A stretch of 64,000 bases of DNA, taken from Nitratireductor soli (lineage in GTDB: Bacteria; Pseudomonadota; Alphaproteobacteria; Rhizobiales; Rhizobiaceae). Location: positions 124,001 to 188,000 of the forward strand of contig NZ_LFVY01000012.1 of assembly GCF_001050155.1 (NCBI RefSeq), given 5' to 3'. Made by a program: the position numbers and the translations under genes. The notes beneath the pieces were generated by a model. That model had not been told where the DNA came from. It was given only the letters and a program-made list of their open reading frames with translations, and did no database searches. Below are positions 26,592-34,534 of this stretch, piece by piece; position 1 is the first letter of the stretch, and every line of letters begins with the position of its first letter.

Positions 26592-26717
26592 TCCGTCCCT
26601 TTGGGCCACCTCTCCCCCCGGGGGGGGGAGAGGAAGGGTGCCGACGATCTCCGCCAGCGCTTCCTCTCCCCCGTCGAGCGGGGGAGAGGTGGTCCGCGAA
26701 GCGGATCGGAGTGGGGG
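26585..26717. repeat. Nested palindromic repeat (CCTCTCCCC type)
   Basis: Outer arms CCCCCACTCCG (26585-26595) and CGGAGTGGGGG (26707-26717) enclose two inner hairpins of the CCTCTCCCC...GGGGAGAGG type, one with a nine-G run and one with a GTCGAGC loop. It lies upstream of the DUF559 gene, reads through in its frame, and separates it from the MttB-family gene. Nothing else was seen in this 150-base gap. Confidence 0.7.
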
Positions 26718-26741
26718 TCGACTGCGCCTCATTAAGACCTC

Positions 26742-28310
26742 TCAAAAATCCGTCGGCGCGCCGCCTTCGCGGATGCGGCGTTCGACGAACGCGTCGAGTT
26801 CTTCGCGAATGGCCTCGTCCATCGGCGGCGGCTCATACATGGCGAGCCGCTCCTTCCACAGCCGGTTGGCGTGATCGATGGAGGTCGGCGAGCCAGCCTG
26901 CGCCCAGCTCTCGTAATTGCGCCAGTCGGAGATGATCGGCGCGTAGAAGGCCGTCTTGTAGCGCGCCTGCGTGTGCGGCGAGCCGAAGAAATGGCCGCCG
27001 GGACCGACCTCACGGATCGCCTCGACGCCGAGCGCGTCCTCGGAGAGGTCGAGTGGTGTGAGGAACTCGGCCATCATCTGCAACAGATCGATGTCGAGCA
27101 TCATCTTCTCGTAGGAGCAGCATAATCCGCCCTCGAGCCATCCGGCCGCATGCTTGATCAGATTGGCTCCGCCCTGGACACAGCCCCACAGCGAGAAGAC
27201 GCTTTCATAGGCCGCCTGCGCGTCCACCGTGTTGGCGGCGCAGACATTCGAGCTGCGATAGGGAATGGCGTAGCGCCGGGCAAGCTGCCCGCCGAGCAAT
27301 TGCGCCTTCATGTATTCGGGCGTGCCGAAGGCCGGCGCGCCCGAGCGCATGTCGACATTCGACGTGAAACCGCCATAGCCGACCGGCGCGCCTTTCCTGA
27401 CCATCTGCGCGAAGGCGAGTGCTGCCAGCGCCTCGGCATTCTGCTGCACCACCGCGCCGGCGACGGTGACGGGCGCCATGGCGCCGGCCAGCGTGAACGG
27501 GGTGACGATGACCGCCTGGCCGTGCCTGGCCATCTGGATGATGCCCTCCATCATCGGAATGTCGAGCTTCAGTGGCGAATTGGTGTTGATGATGGTGAAG
27601 CAGGAAACCTCGTTCTCGAACTGCTCGCGGCTGACGCCACGGGCGATGCGGGCGATTTCGATGCCGTCCAGATTGCGTTCCTTGCCGAGCGAATAGATGT
27701 GGAACGCCTTGTCGGTCAGCGTGACGATGTCGCGCAGGCATTCCAGATGACGGATGCCGGCATGGATGTCGACCGGCTCGACCGGGTAGCCGCCCTGACA
27801 CTGGACGATGTTGTGCATCTGCGAGAGTTTGACGAAGTTGCGGAAATCCTCCTGATTGCCGGGGCGGCGCCCGCGGTCGACATCGGAACAATTCGGCGCC
27901 GAGGCCATTTCGGCGACGATGATGTTCCTGCCGCCCATGCGCAGATTGTGCGCGGGGTTGCGCGCATGCACGTCGAACTCGCTGGGGCAATGGGCGACGA
28001 AGTCGAGGACCAGCGCCGGGTCGAAATGCACCCGGTGCGTGTCTTCGCGCACATCGGCGCCATGCGCCTTCATGATGGCGCGCGCTTCGTCGTGCAGCAC
28101 CTCGACGCCGATATCCTTGAGCACGGTCAAAGAGGCGTTGTGGATCGCTTCCAACTCATCCTCCGAGACGATCCGCGTCGGCTCGAAGGGGTTGACCAAT
28201 TGCCGGAAGGCCGGTTGCTCGAACGAACTCGAACCGCTGCGTTTTCCGGCGCGTCCACCACGGCGTGAGCGGCCCGGAAGCGTATCGGCGGTGGCGAGAT
28301 CGTCGGTCAT
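26742..28310 (-). CDS. MttB-family methyltransferase without pyrrolysine (trimethylamine methyltransferase-like)
   Basis: 522 residues of the MttB superfamily, which demethylates trimethylamine, glycine betaine or other quaternary/tertiary amines onto a corrinoid protein. Seen: IVSEDELEAIHNASLTVLKDIGVEVLHDEARAIMKAHGADV, RNIIVAEMASAPNCSDVDRGRRPGNQEDF, GGYPVEPVDI and the C-terminal GPGGHFFGSPHTQARYKTAFY. No in-frame amber codon interrupts the gene, so it belongs to the non-pyrrolysine branch, whose best known member is the MtgB glycine betaine methyltransferase. No corrinoid (MtbC-like) or RamA gene is in the window. It lies just upstream, on the same strand, of DUF559 and the DMGDH-type gene. 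Confidence 0.85.
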   Translation of the reverse strand: MTDDLATADTLPGRSRRGGRAGKRSGSSSFEQPAFRQLVNPFEPTRIVSEDELEAIHNASLTVLKDIGVEVLHDEARAIMKAHGADVREDTHRVHFDPALVLDFVAHCPSEFDVHARNPAHNLRMGGRNIIVAEMASAPNCSDVDRGRRPGNQEDFRNFVKLSQMHNIVQCQGGYPVEPVDIHAGIRHLECLRDIVTLTDKAFHIYSLGKERNLDGIEIARIARGVSREQFENEVSCFTIINTNSPLKLDIPMMEGIIQMARHGQAVIVTPFTLAGAMAPVTVAGAVVQQNAEALAALAFAQMVRKGAPVGYGGFTSNVDMRSGAPAFGTPEYMKAQLLGGQLARRYAIPYRSSNVCAANTVDAQAAYESVFSLWGCVQGGANLIKHAAGWLEGGLCCSYEKMMLDIDLLQMMAEFLTPLDLSEDALGVEAIREVGPGGHFFGSPHTQARYKTAFYAPIISDWRNYESWAQAGSPTSIDHANRLWKERLAMYEPPPMDEAIREELDAFVERRIREGGAPTDF

Positions 28311-28333
28311 GATGATCCTTTTCGGCTGCGGCG

Positions 28334-28436
28334 CTAGAGCGCCGTGCGCCCATTCGAACGCACAATGGACGCTCTATCTTTTTGTTTTTCCGCATTTATG
28401 CGGACGTCAGGTGTTTCCGCCTGACTGCAAAATGCT
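28334..28436. repeat. RIME-like palindromic repeat, copy B (full)
   Basis: About 103 bases with both halves: CTAGAGCGCCGTGCG, a CCATTCGAACGCAC region, GCTCTATC, then CCGCATTTATGCGG and CAGGTG/CGCCTG palindromes, ending GCAAAATGCT. It lies in the divergent gap before the aminotransferase gene. Confidence 0.8.
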
Positions 28437-28744
28437 GTTGCCCGCATGATGGCGGCAAATGCCGCGTGGGTAGGCCGGCCTGGCGACCCTTAGCGCTACA
28501 GATGCGACACATGCTCTGTCGCGACAGCGACGCTTGTGCCGACAATGCGCCCGGGGCTAAACTCGCCGCATGAACACAGAGCGCCACCCGCACTGGCCGG
28601 CTTTCCCGGCGCAAAATCCGTCGCCGCGCACGCGGCACGCGGAGCTTTTGCGGCTGTGCGCGCGCATCGGATATTCGCCGCCCGTCTCGGTTTGAACCAC
28701 CGTTCGGCACCCGCCGAAAACCTTCAAACGGAGAGAACACTCAC
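28437..28744. other. Intergenic region with no convincing gene
   Basis: About 300 bases between the RIME repeat and the aminotransferase. A 41-codon open frame (28570-28695, MNTERHPHWPAFPAQ...) is present but has no ribosome binding site and no recognised similarity. The promoter and RBS (GGAGAG near 28730) of the aminotransferase should lie here. Confidence 0.4.
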
Positions 28745-30124
28745 ATGACGTACCGGAATTTTTCGCTTGCCCAGCTCCAGGCGATGGACGCGGCGCACCA
28801 TCTGCATCCCTTCACCGACCACAAGGATCTGCGCGAAGCGGGTTCGCGCATCGTCACGCGCGCCAACGGCGCCTTTGTCTACGACACCGAGGGCAGGGAG
28901 ATCCTCGACGGCATGGCCGGCTTGTGGTGCGTCAACATCGGCTATGGCCGCGACGAACTGGCCGAGGCGGCGTTCGAGCAGATGAAGGAACTGCCCTATT
29001 ACAACTCCTTCTTCCGCTGCTCGACGCCGACGCCGGTGCTTCTGGCACGGAAGCTGGCGGAACTCGCGCCGGACAACATCAACCAGGTCTTCTACGGCTC
29101 ATCGGGATCCGAGGCCAATGACACGGCGTTGCGTCTCGTGCGCCACTATTGGGCGCTGGAGGGCAGGCCGCAGAAGAACCGCATCATCTCGCGCCAGTGG
29201 GCCTATCACGGCTCGACGGTCGCCGGCACCTCGCTTGGCGGCATGGGCGCCATGCACGAGCAGCTTCATGGCGCGGTGCCGAACATCGACCATGTGATGC
29301 CGCCCTATGCGTTCGAACTGCGCCGGCGGGGCGAAAGCGACCATGATTTCGGCCTGCGCGCGGCCAAGGCCGTCGAGGACGCCATCCTGGAGGCCGGCCC
29401 CGACACCGTCGCCGCCTTCATCGGCGAGCCGGTGATGGGGGCGGGCGGGGTAAAGATTGCGCCGGAAAGCTACTGGCCGGCGATCGACCGCATCTGCAAG
29501 CGACACGATGTGCTTTTGATGCTCGACGAGGTGATCACCGGCTATGGACGCACCGGCGCATGGTTCGCCGCCAACAGGCTTGGCCTCGAACCCGACACCA
29601 TCACCACCGCCAAGGCGCTGACCTCGGGTTACCAGCCGCTGTCGGCGCTTCTGGTCGGCGACCGCATCGCCAGAACGCTGGTCGACAAGGGCGGCGAGTT
29701 CTATCACGGCTACACCTATTCGGGCCACCCGGTGGCCTGTGCCGTGGCGCTGAAGAACCTGGAGATCATCGAGCGCGAGGGATTGGTCGAGCGCGTGCGC
29801 GACGATACGGGGCCGTATTTCGCCACCGCCCTGAACGAGCGGATCGCCGGGCACGGCATTGTCGGCGAGGTGCGCTCCTACGGTCTGATGGGGGCGATAG
29901 AGATCGTCGCCGACAAGGAAACGCGTGAGCGGTTTCCCGGCCAGGGTGCGGCGGCGGCCCGCCTGCGCGACCATGCCATCGAGGGCGGCCTGATGATGCG
30001 CGCCGTTGGCGATACGATGATCCTGTCGCCGCCCTTGATCTGGACGCGGCAGACCATCGACATGGCTTGCGAGCGCATCGTGGCGGCGCTCGACAAGGCG
30101 GAAGGCGATTTGCGCAAGGGGTGA
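28745..30124 (+). CDS. Class III PLP-dependent aminotransferase (omega-amino acid/putrescine--pyruvate type)
   Basis: 459 residues. The start FSLAQLQAMDAAHHLHPFTDHKDLREAGSRIV is characteristic of omega-amine:pyruvate transaminases (SpuC-like, beta-alanine:pyruvate). PLP site: LLMLDEVITGYGRTG (Asp that contacts the ring) and the Schiff-base Lys in TTAKALTSGYQPLSALLV. SGSEANDTALRL and HGYTYSGHPVACAVAL complete the fold. The amino donor could be putrescine, beta-alanine or a related amine; neighbourhood with N-methyl-amine genes suggests amine catabolism (inference). Preceded by a GGAGAG site. Confidence 0.88.
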   Translation: MTYRNFSLAQLQAMDAAHHLHPFTDHKDLREAGSRIVTRANGAFVYDTEGREILDGMAGLWCVNIGYGRDELAEAAFEQMKELPYYNSFFRCSTPTPVLLARKLAELAPDNINQVFYGSSGSEANDTALRLVRHYWALEGRPQKNRIISRQWAYHGSTVAGTSLGGMGAMHEQLHGAVPNIDHVMPPYAFELRRRGESDHDFGLRAAKAVEDAILEAGPDTVAAFIGEPVMGAGGVKIAPESYWPAIDRICKRHDVLLMLDEVITGYGRTGAWFAANRLGLEPDTITTAKALTSGYQPLSALLVGDRIARTLVDKGGEFYHGYTYSGHPVACAVALKNLEIIEREGLVERVRDDTGPYFATALNERIAGHGIVGEVRSYGLMGAIEIVADKETRERFPGQGAAAARLRDHAIEGGLMMRAVGDTMILSPPLIWTRQTIDMACERIVAALDKAEGDLRKG

Positions 30125-30222
30125 GGCGGCTGCTGCATCGGTCTGAAAATCGGAATCGATTTTCAGAAAGCACGACGCATGTCGATTTTGGTCGTGCTTG
30201 ATCTTGTGGCAACAGCGTTGCA

Positions 30223-30343
30223 CGTGGTTCGACAAGCTCACCATGAGGGAGGTTGAATTTGGCAGGGAGCCTGTTTCCGAGACGCTGCAGATGGGCGACT
30301 TTGCCACCATATGTCCCCCTCATGGTGAGCTTGTCGAACCACG
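30223..30343. repeat. 121-bp inverted-repeat element, copy 1
   Basis: 27-bp terminal arms beginning CGTGGTTCGACAAGCTCACC and reading inward to CATGAGGG, perfectly repeated in reverse at 30317-30343. The centre has TTGGCAGGGAGCCTG, TCCGAGACG and GCAGATGGGCG, shared with copy 2 at 52070. Homology continues outward on the left side, through a GCAACAGCGTTG block and a GAAAATCG/CGATTTTC palindrome (30147-30167). Confidence 0.8.
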
Positions 30344-30416
30344 CACCGGGGTAATGCAACGGGGTGCAAACTGTCTTGTCGTGTACAATAGTGCCCTGTT
30401 GGACGCGCGGCGCCCG

Positions 30417-30455
30417 AAAGAAAAACCGCGCTTCTTCGGGCGGGAAGAGACGCGG
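30417..30455 (-). terminator. Rho-independent terminator
   Basis: On the minus strand, CCGCGTCTCTTC pairs with GAAGAAGCGCGG (12-bp stem, one mismatch, one wobble) around a 6-base loop and is followed by TTTTTCTTTC. It would end transcripts from the 3-hydroxyisobutyrate dehydrogenase gene or from the RNA candidate upstream. Confidence 0.65.
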
Positions 30456-30585
30456 CTTTACGCTATTCTGACACGTGCCTTCGCGTTACTCATACGCTGC
30501 GAAGGCTTCCCGCTCCGGTACGCGAGACCTTATCCGGGGCCGGGGAGGCCGTTTATTGCTGCCTCGTCCCCTTTCTAGCGGCTCA
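30417..30585 (-). ncRNA. Candidate structured RNA, possibly 6S-like, or a long structured 3' UTR
   Basis: A gene-free region downstream of the 3-hydroxyisobutyrate dehydrogenase gene on the same strand. Read on the minus strand it holds a GGGGACGAGG/CCTCCCC stem, a GGTCTCGCGTACC block, a GGGAAGCCTT segment, a perfect 8-bp hairpin (GCCTTCGC/GCGAAGGC, 30477-30506) and a strong terminator. GAAGCCTT also occurs in E. coli 6S RNA, and the length (about 170) fits a 6S RNA, but I could not confirm the closing stem. The 5' end is a guess. Alternatively it is only the terminator region of the upstream gene. Confidence 0.35.
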
Positions 30586-30638
30586 TGGTTACCGGGAAGT
30601 TAGCAGGATGCTTAAATTCGATCTTTTTTGCCGGCGTC

Positions 30639-31532
30639 CTATTTTTTGTCGTCCGGCTGGCCGCGCAGAAAATTGATGATGCCGGAGAAGTCGGTCCCCT
30701 CGTGGCCCATGGCGTTGAACAGCGTGTAGAGCTGCGTGGCCTCGGCGCCGAGCGGCGTCGCAGCACCCGCGCTTTGCGCCGCCTCCTGCGACAGGCGCAG
30801 ATCCTTCAGCATCAGGCCGGCGGCAAAGCCTGGCTTGTAGCCGCGGTTGGCCGGCGAGGCGGGCACGGGCCCAGGCACCGGGCAGTAGCTCGTCAGCGAC
30901 CAGCACTGGCCCGACGAGGTGGAGGCGACGTCGAACAGCGCCTGGTGCGACAGGCCGAGCTTTTCGGCCAGCACGAAGGCCTCGCCGACGGCAATCATCG
31001 AGATGCCCAGGATCATGTTGTTGCAGATCTTCGCCGCTTGCCCGGCGCCGCCTTCGCCGCAATGGACGACGCGGCCGGCCATCGGCTGCAGGATCGGCTC
31101 GGCCTTGGCGAAGGCTTTCTGCGCGCCGCCGGCCATGAAGGTCAGCGTGCCGCCCTCAGCCCCGCCGACACCGCCCGAGACCGGCGCGTCGATCGACAGG
31201 AGCCCGTGATCGGCGGCGATGGCATGTGCCTGCTTGGCCGAATCGACGTCGATCGTCGAGGAATCGATGAACAGCGTTCCCCTGGCCGCTTTCGGCGCGA
31301 TGTCGCGATAGACCGACAGCACATGCTTGCCGGCAGGCAGCATGGTGATGACGATCTCGGCGTCCTTCACCGCCGCATGGGCGTTGGCCATGATGATGAC
31401 GCCATTGCGCGTCGCTGTCTCCAGATTCTCGGTCACCAGATCGAAGCCCTGCACGGCGTGCCCGGCCTTGACCAGATTGGCGGCCATGGGGTTGCCCATA
31501 TTGCCCAGGCCGATGAATGCGATGGTTGTCAT
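30639..31532 (-). CDS. mmsB: 3-hydroxyisobutyrate dehydrogenase
   Basis: 297 residues of the beta-hydroxyacid dehydrogenase family. It oxidises 3-hydroxyisobutyrate to methylmalonate semialdehyde with NAD+ in valine breakdown. Seen: N-terminal NAD site TIAFIGLGNMGNPMAANLVKAG, substrate-binding DAPVSGGVGGAEGGTLTFMAGG, and the catalytic Lys in GGAGQAAKICNNMIL. A GGAGGA site precedes the ATG. The acyl-CoA dehydrogenase upstream (31671-32837) is the matching earlier step; the hydratase and 3-hydroxyisobutyryl-CoA hydrolase that come between are not in this window. Confidence 0.9.
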   Translation of the reverse strand: MTTIAFIGLGNMGNPMAANLVKAGHAVQGFDLVTENLETATRNGVIIMANAHAAVKDAEIVITMLPAGKHVLSVYRDIAPKAARGTLFIDSSTIDVDSAKQAHAIAADHGLLSIDAPVSGGVGGAEGGTLTFMAGGAQKAFAKAEPILQPMAGRVVHCGEGGAGQAAKICNNMILGISMIAVGEAFVLAEKLGLSHQALFDVASTSSGQCWSLTSYCPVPGPVPASPANRGYKPGFAAGLMLKDLRLSQEAAQSAGAATPLGAEATQLYTLFNAMGHEGTDFSGIINFLRGQPDDKK

Positions 31533-31566
31533 TTGAATTCCTCCGGACGGCGGGAAGCGATGGGTG

Positions 31567-31667
31567 GTGAGCAGCGAATAGGGAACAGCGAGTAGCGAGT
31601 AGAAGATTCACCGTTCCTCGCAAGCAAGCAGATTTCCCCTACTCGCTATTCCCTATTCGCTACTCAC
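31567..31667. repeat. 29-bp imperfect inverted repeat between valine-catabolism genes
   Basis: GTGAGCAGCGAATAGGGAAC... at 31567-31595 pairs with its reverse complement at 31639-31667 (27 of 29 positions), around a 43-base spacer. The arms themselves contain internal repeats of (G/T)AGCGA and GAATAGGGAA. It occupies nearly the whole gap between the acyl-CoA dehydrogenase and mmsB. Confidence 0.7.
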
Positions 31668-31670
31668 TCC

Positions 31671-32837
31671 CTACCGTCCCACCAGATGCCGCGCGATGAT
31701 GACGCGCATGATTTCATTGGTGCCTTCCAGAATCTGGTGCACGCGCAGGTCGCGCACCAGCTTCTCCACGCCGTATTCGTGCAGATATCCGTAGCCGCCA
31801 TGCAGTTGCAGCGCATCGTTGGCGACATCGAAGCAGGTGTCGGTGACGAAGCGCTTGGCCATTGCCGACCATTTCGAGGCGTCGGGCGCCTTGGCGTCCA
31901 GCTTGGCGGCGGCGGTGTAAAGCATCATGCGCGAGGCCTGGATGCCCGTCTCCATGTCGGCCAGCTTGAACTGCAACCCCTGGAAACGGTTGATCGCCTG
32001 GCCGAAAGCCTGCCGCTCGGCCGTGTAGGACAGCGCCCTGTCGAGCGCCGATTGCGCCCCGCCCAGCGAACAGGCGGCGATGTTCAGCCGCCCTCCGTCG
32101 AGGCCGGCCATGGCGATGCCGAAGCCCGCGCCCTCGCTCGCCAGCAGGTTTTCCGCCGGCACCTTGCAATCCTCGAAGATCACCTGGCGGGTCGGCTGCA
32201 TGTGCCAGCCCATCTTGTGTTCGGCCGGCCCGAAGGAGAGGCCCGGCGCGTCCTTCGGCACGACGATGGTCGACACGCCCTTCGGCCCGTCGTCGCCGGT
32301 GCGCGCCATGGTGACGTAGATGTCGTTGTCGCCGGCGCCGGAGATGAACTGCTTCGAGCCGTTCAGCACATAGTCGCCGCCCGATTTCACCGCCCGCGTC
32401 TTCAACGCCGCCGCATCCGAGCCCGCGCCCGGCTCCGTCAGGCAATAGCTCGCCAGCCACTCCATGGACGTGAGTTTCGGCAGGAAACGCTGGCGCTGTT
32501 CCTCGCTGCCGAACCTGTCGATCATCCAGCCGGCCATGTTGTGGATCGAGATGAAGGACGAAAAGCCGGGGCAGGCGGCGGCCAGCGCCTCGAAGATCAG
32601 CACCGCGTCGAGCCGGCCGAGGCCCGAGCCGCCGACATCGTCGCCGATGTAGATGCCACCGAAGCCGAGCGGCCCGGTCCGGCGCACCACATCGGCTGGA
32701 AAATGCTTTTCGCGGTCCCAGTCAAGCGCGTGCGGTGCCACCTCTTCTGCGGCGAAGCTTTGCGTCATTTCCTGGATGGCGCGTTGATCGGCGTTCAACT
32801 CGAACTGATCCGTCGCCTGCGAAACACTGGCATCCAT
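31671..32837 (-). CDS. Acyl-CoA dehydrogenase, likely isobutyryl-CoA dehydrogenase
   Basis: 388 residues with the full acyl-CoA dehydrogenase pattern: YCLTEPGAGSDAAALKTRAVKSGGDYVLNGSKQFISGAGDNDIYVTMARTG (FAD loop), GGRLNIAACSLGGAQSALDRALSYTAERQAFGQAINRFQGLQFKLADMET, and the catalytic base Glu in HQILEGTNEIMRVIIARHL. The association with mmsB points to isobutyryl-CoA as substrate, but short branched chain or butyryl-CoA cannot be excluded. ATG 32837 has a GGGAGGA site 5' of it. Confidence 0.87.
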   Translation of the reverse strand: MDASVSQATDQFELNADQRAIQEMTQSFAAEEVAPHALDWDREKHFPADVVRRTGPLGFGGIYIGDDVGGSGLGRLDAVLIFEALAAACPGFSSFISIHNMAGWMIDRFGSEEQRQRFLPKLTSMEWLASYCLTEPGAGSDAAALKTRAVKSGGDYVLNGSKQFISGAGDNDIYVTMARTGDDGPKGVSTIVVPKDAPGLSFGPAEHKMGWHMQPTRQVIFEDCKVPAENLLASEGAGFGIAMAGLDGGRLNIAACSLGGAQSALDRALSYTAERQAFGQAINRFQGLQFKLADMETGIQASRMMLYTAAAKLDAKAPDASKWSAMAKRFVTDTCFDVANDALQLHGGYGYLHEYGVEKLVRDLRVHQILEGTNEIMRVIIARHLVGR

Positions 32838-32962
32838 GACGTCCTCCCGAGACGTTGTTCTTTCCTGTCGGTCGAGTTTAGTGCATTGAGTGTGCCGCGC
32901 AATGCGAGGCGCGGCACAGGCGCTGTGCGTCAAACGCGGATGACGGATAACAGGCGGGGTTC

Positions 32963-34462
32963 ATGGCACGCGCCATCATGCTGCAAGGAACGGGATCGGA
33001 TGTCGGCAAATCGGTTCTCGTTGCCGGCCTGTGCCGGGTGGCGAGGAATCGCGGCCTGACGGTGCGCCCCTTCAAGCCGCAGAACATGTCGAACAACGCG
33101 GCGGTGGCCGCCATCCCGGGCACTGCGGAGATGGGCGAGATCGGCCGCGCGCAATGGCTGCAGGCGCTCGCCTGCGGCGTCGCGCCGACCGTCGACATGA
33201 ACCCGGTGCTGATCAAGCCGGAAAGCGACACGGGCGCGCAGCTCGTCGTGCAGGGCCTCGCGCGCGGCGCGTCGAAGGCGCGCGATTATCAATCCCGCAA
33301 GGGCGAACTTCTCGGCGCCGTGCTGCAATCCTTCAAACGGCTTTGCGCGGATGCCGATCTCGTCATCGTCGAAGGCGCCGGCTCGCCGGCGGAAATCAAC
33401 CTGCGCGCCCGCGACATTGCCAATATGGGCTTTGCGACACGGGCTGACGTGCCGGTCGTGCTGGTCGGCGATATCGACCGGGGAGGGGTGATCGCCGCCC
33501 TTGCCGGCACGCACCTCATCCTCGATGAGGAGGACCGGCGCATGATCATCGGCACCATCGTCAACAAGTTCCGCGGCGACATTTCGCTGTTCGACGAAGG
33601 GCTGGCCGCCATCAATCGCTTCACCGGCTGGCGCTCCTTCGGCGTCGTGCCGTGGCTGGCCGATGCGGCACGCCTGCCGTCGGAGGATTCGGTGATGCTG
33701 GCGCGCCGCGCCAGCCCCATGGCGGCAAAGCTGAAGGTCGCGGTGCCGATGCTGTCGCGGATCGCCAATTTCGACGATCTCGATCCCTTGTCGGCCGAAC
33801 CGGAGGTCGAGGTGGTGTTCGTCCCGCCCGGCGAGCGCCTGCCGCGCGATGCGGGCCTGATCGTCATTCCCGGCTCCAAATCGACCGTCGCCGATCTTGC
33901 CTTCCTGCGCCGGCAGGGCTGGGCCGACGACATCGCCGCGCATCGCGCCCGCGGCGGCCATGTGGCCGGCCTGTGCGGCGGCTACCAGATGCTCGGGCGC
34001 CTCATCGATGATCCCGATGGTTTCGAGGGCGCTTCGGGTCGTGTCGACGGGCTCGGCCTGCTCGACATCGAAACGGTCATGCAGCCGCAGAAGGCGGTGC
34101 GCGAAGTGGCCGCGCATTCGCCGCGCTACGACACGCCGATCTCCGGTTACGAGATTCACATCGGGCGCAGCGACGGACCGGATTGCGCCCGGCCCGTGGC
34201 GATGATCGGCGACCGCCCCGACGGGGCGATCTCGCAGGACGGCCGGGTGTTCGGCACCTATATCCATGGTCTGTTCGGCGACGATGCCTTCCGCGCGCGC
34301 TTCCTGCGCGATTTCGGCATCGAGACCGGCGGCGTCAACCACCGCCGGCAGGTGGAGGCGGCGCTCGACGCCATTGCCGCGCAACTGGAAACGCATCTCG
34401 ATTGCGATGCGCTCCTGGCTGCCGCGCGTTATAGCGTTTTGCAGTCAGGTGGAATCACCTGA
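32963..34462 (+). CDS. cobQ: Cobyric acid synthase
   Basis: 499 residues. Amidates hydrogenobyrinate/cobyrinate a,c-diamide at four side chains in cobalamin synthesis, using glutamine and ATP. The N-terminal P-loop GTGSDVGKSVLVAGLCRVARN, FKPQNMSNNAAV, and the DRGGVIAALAGTH segment belong to the synthetase; the amidotransferase half has IIVIPGSKSTVADLAFLRRQG and the nucleophile in VAGLCGGYQMLG, then SGYEIHIGRSDG. The last nine or so codons (SVLQSGGIT) and the stop come from a RIME repeat, not from ancestral cobQ sequence. Divergent from the acyl-CoA dehydrogenase gene; no cobalamin riboswitch was seen in the 125-base gap. Confidence 0.94.
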   Translation: MARAIMLQGTGSDVGKSVLVAGLCRVARNRGLTVRPFKPQNMSNNAAVAAIPGTAEMGEIGRAQWLQALACGVAPTVDMNPVLIKPESDTGAQLVVQGLARGASKARDYQSRKGELLGAVLQSFKRLCADADLVIVEGAGSPAEINLRARDIANMGFATRADVPVVLVGDIDRGGVIAALAGTHLILDEEDRRMIIGTIVNKFRGDISLFDEGLAAINRFTGWRSFGVVPWLADAARLPSEDSVMLARRASPMAAKLKVAVPMLSRIANFDDLDPLSAEPEVEVVFVPPGERLPRDAGLIVIPGSKSTVADLAFLRRQGWADDIAAHRARGGHVAGLCGGYQMLGRLIDDPDGFEGASGRVDGLGLLDIETVMQPQKAVREVAAHSPRYDTPISGYEIHIGRSDGPDCARPVAMIGDRPDGAISQDGRVFGTYIHGLFGDDAFRARFLRDFGIETGGVNHRRQVEAALDAIAAQLETHLDCDALLAAARYSVLQSGGIT

Positions 34463-34534
34463 CGTCCGTAAAATGCGGAAAAACAAGGAAATAGAGCGTC
34501 CTTTGTGCGTCCGAATGGACGCACGGCGCTCTAG
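34433..34534. repeat. RIME-like palindromic repeat, copy C (full, overlapping two stop codons)
   Basis: About 102 bases with both halves in reversed order to copy B: GCGTTTTGCAGTCAGG, the GGTGGAATCACC palindrome, AAAATGCGG, then GAGCGTCC and CGTCCGAATGGACG to GGCGCTCTAG. It contains the cobQ stop at 34460-34462 and the TAG of the convergent VOC gene at 34531-34533. Confidence 0.85.

Noticed and set aside
26742-28310. Pyrrolysine-type MttB with an internal amber codon
   Set aside because: The frame has no in-frame TAG before the TGA stop, so pyrrolysine is not used.
28570-28695. 41-codon frame MNTERHPHWPAFPAQ...
   Set aside because: No ribosome binding site, no similarity known to me, and it lies in a typical promoter gap.
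32838-32962. Cobalamin riboswitch upstream of cobQ
   Set aside because: The gap is only 125 bases and I saw no B12-box or paired core, so none is claimed.
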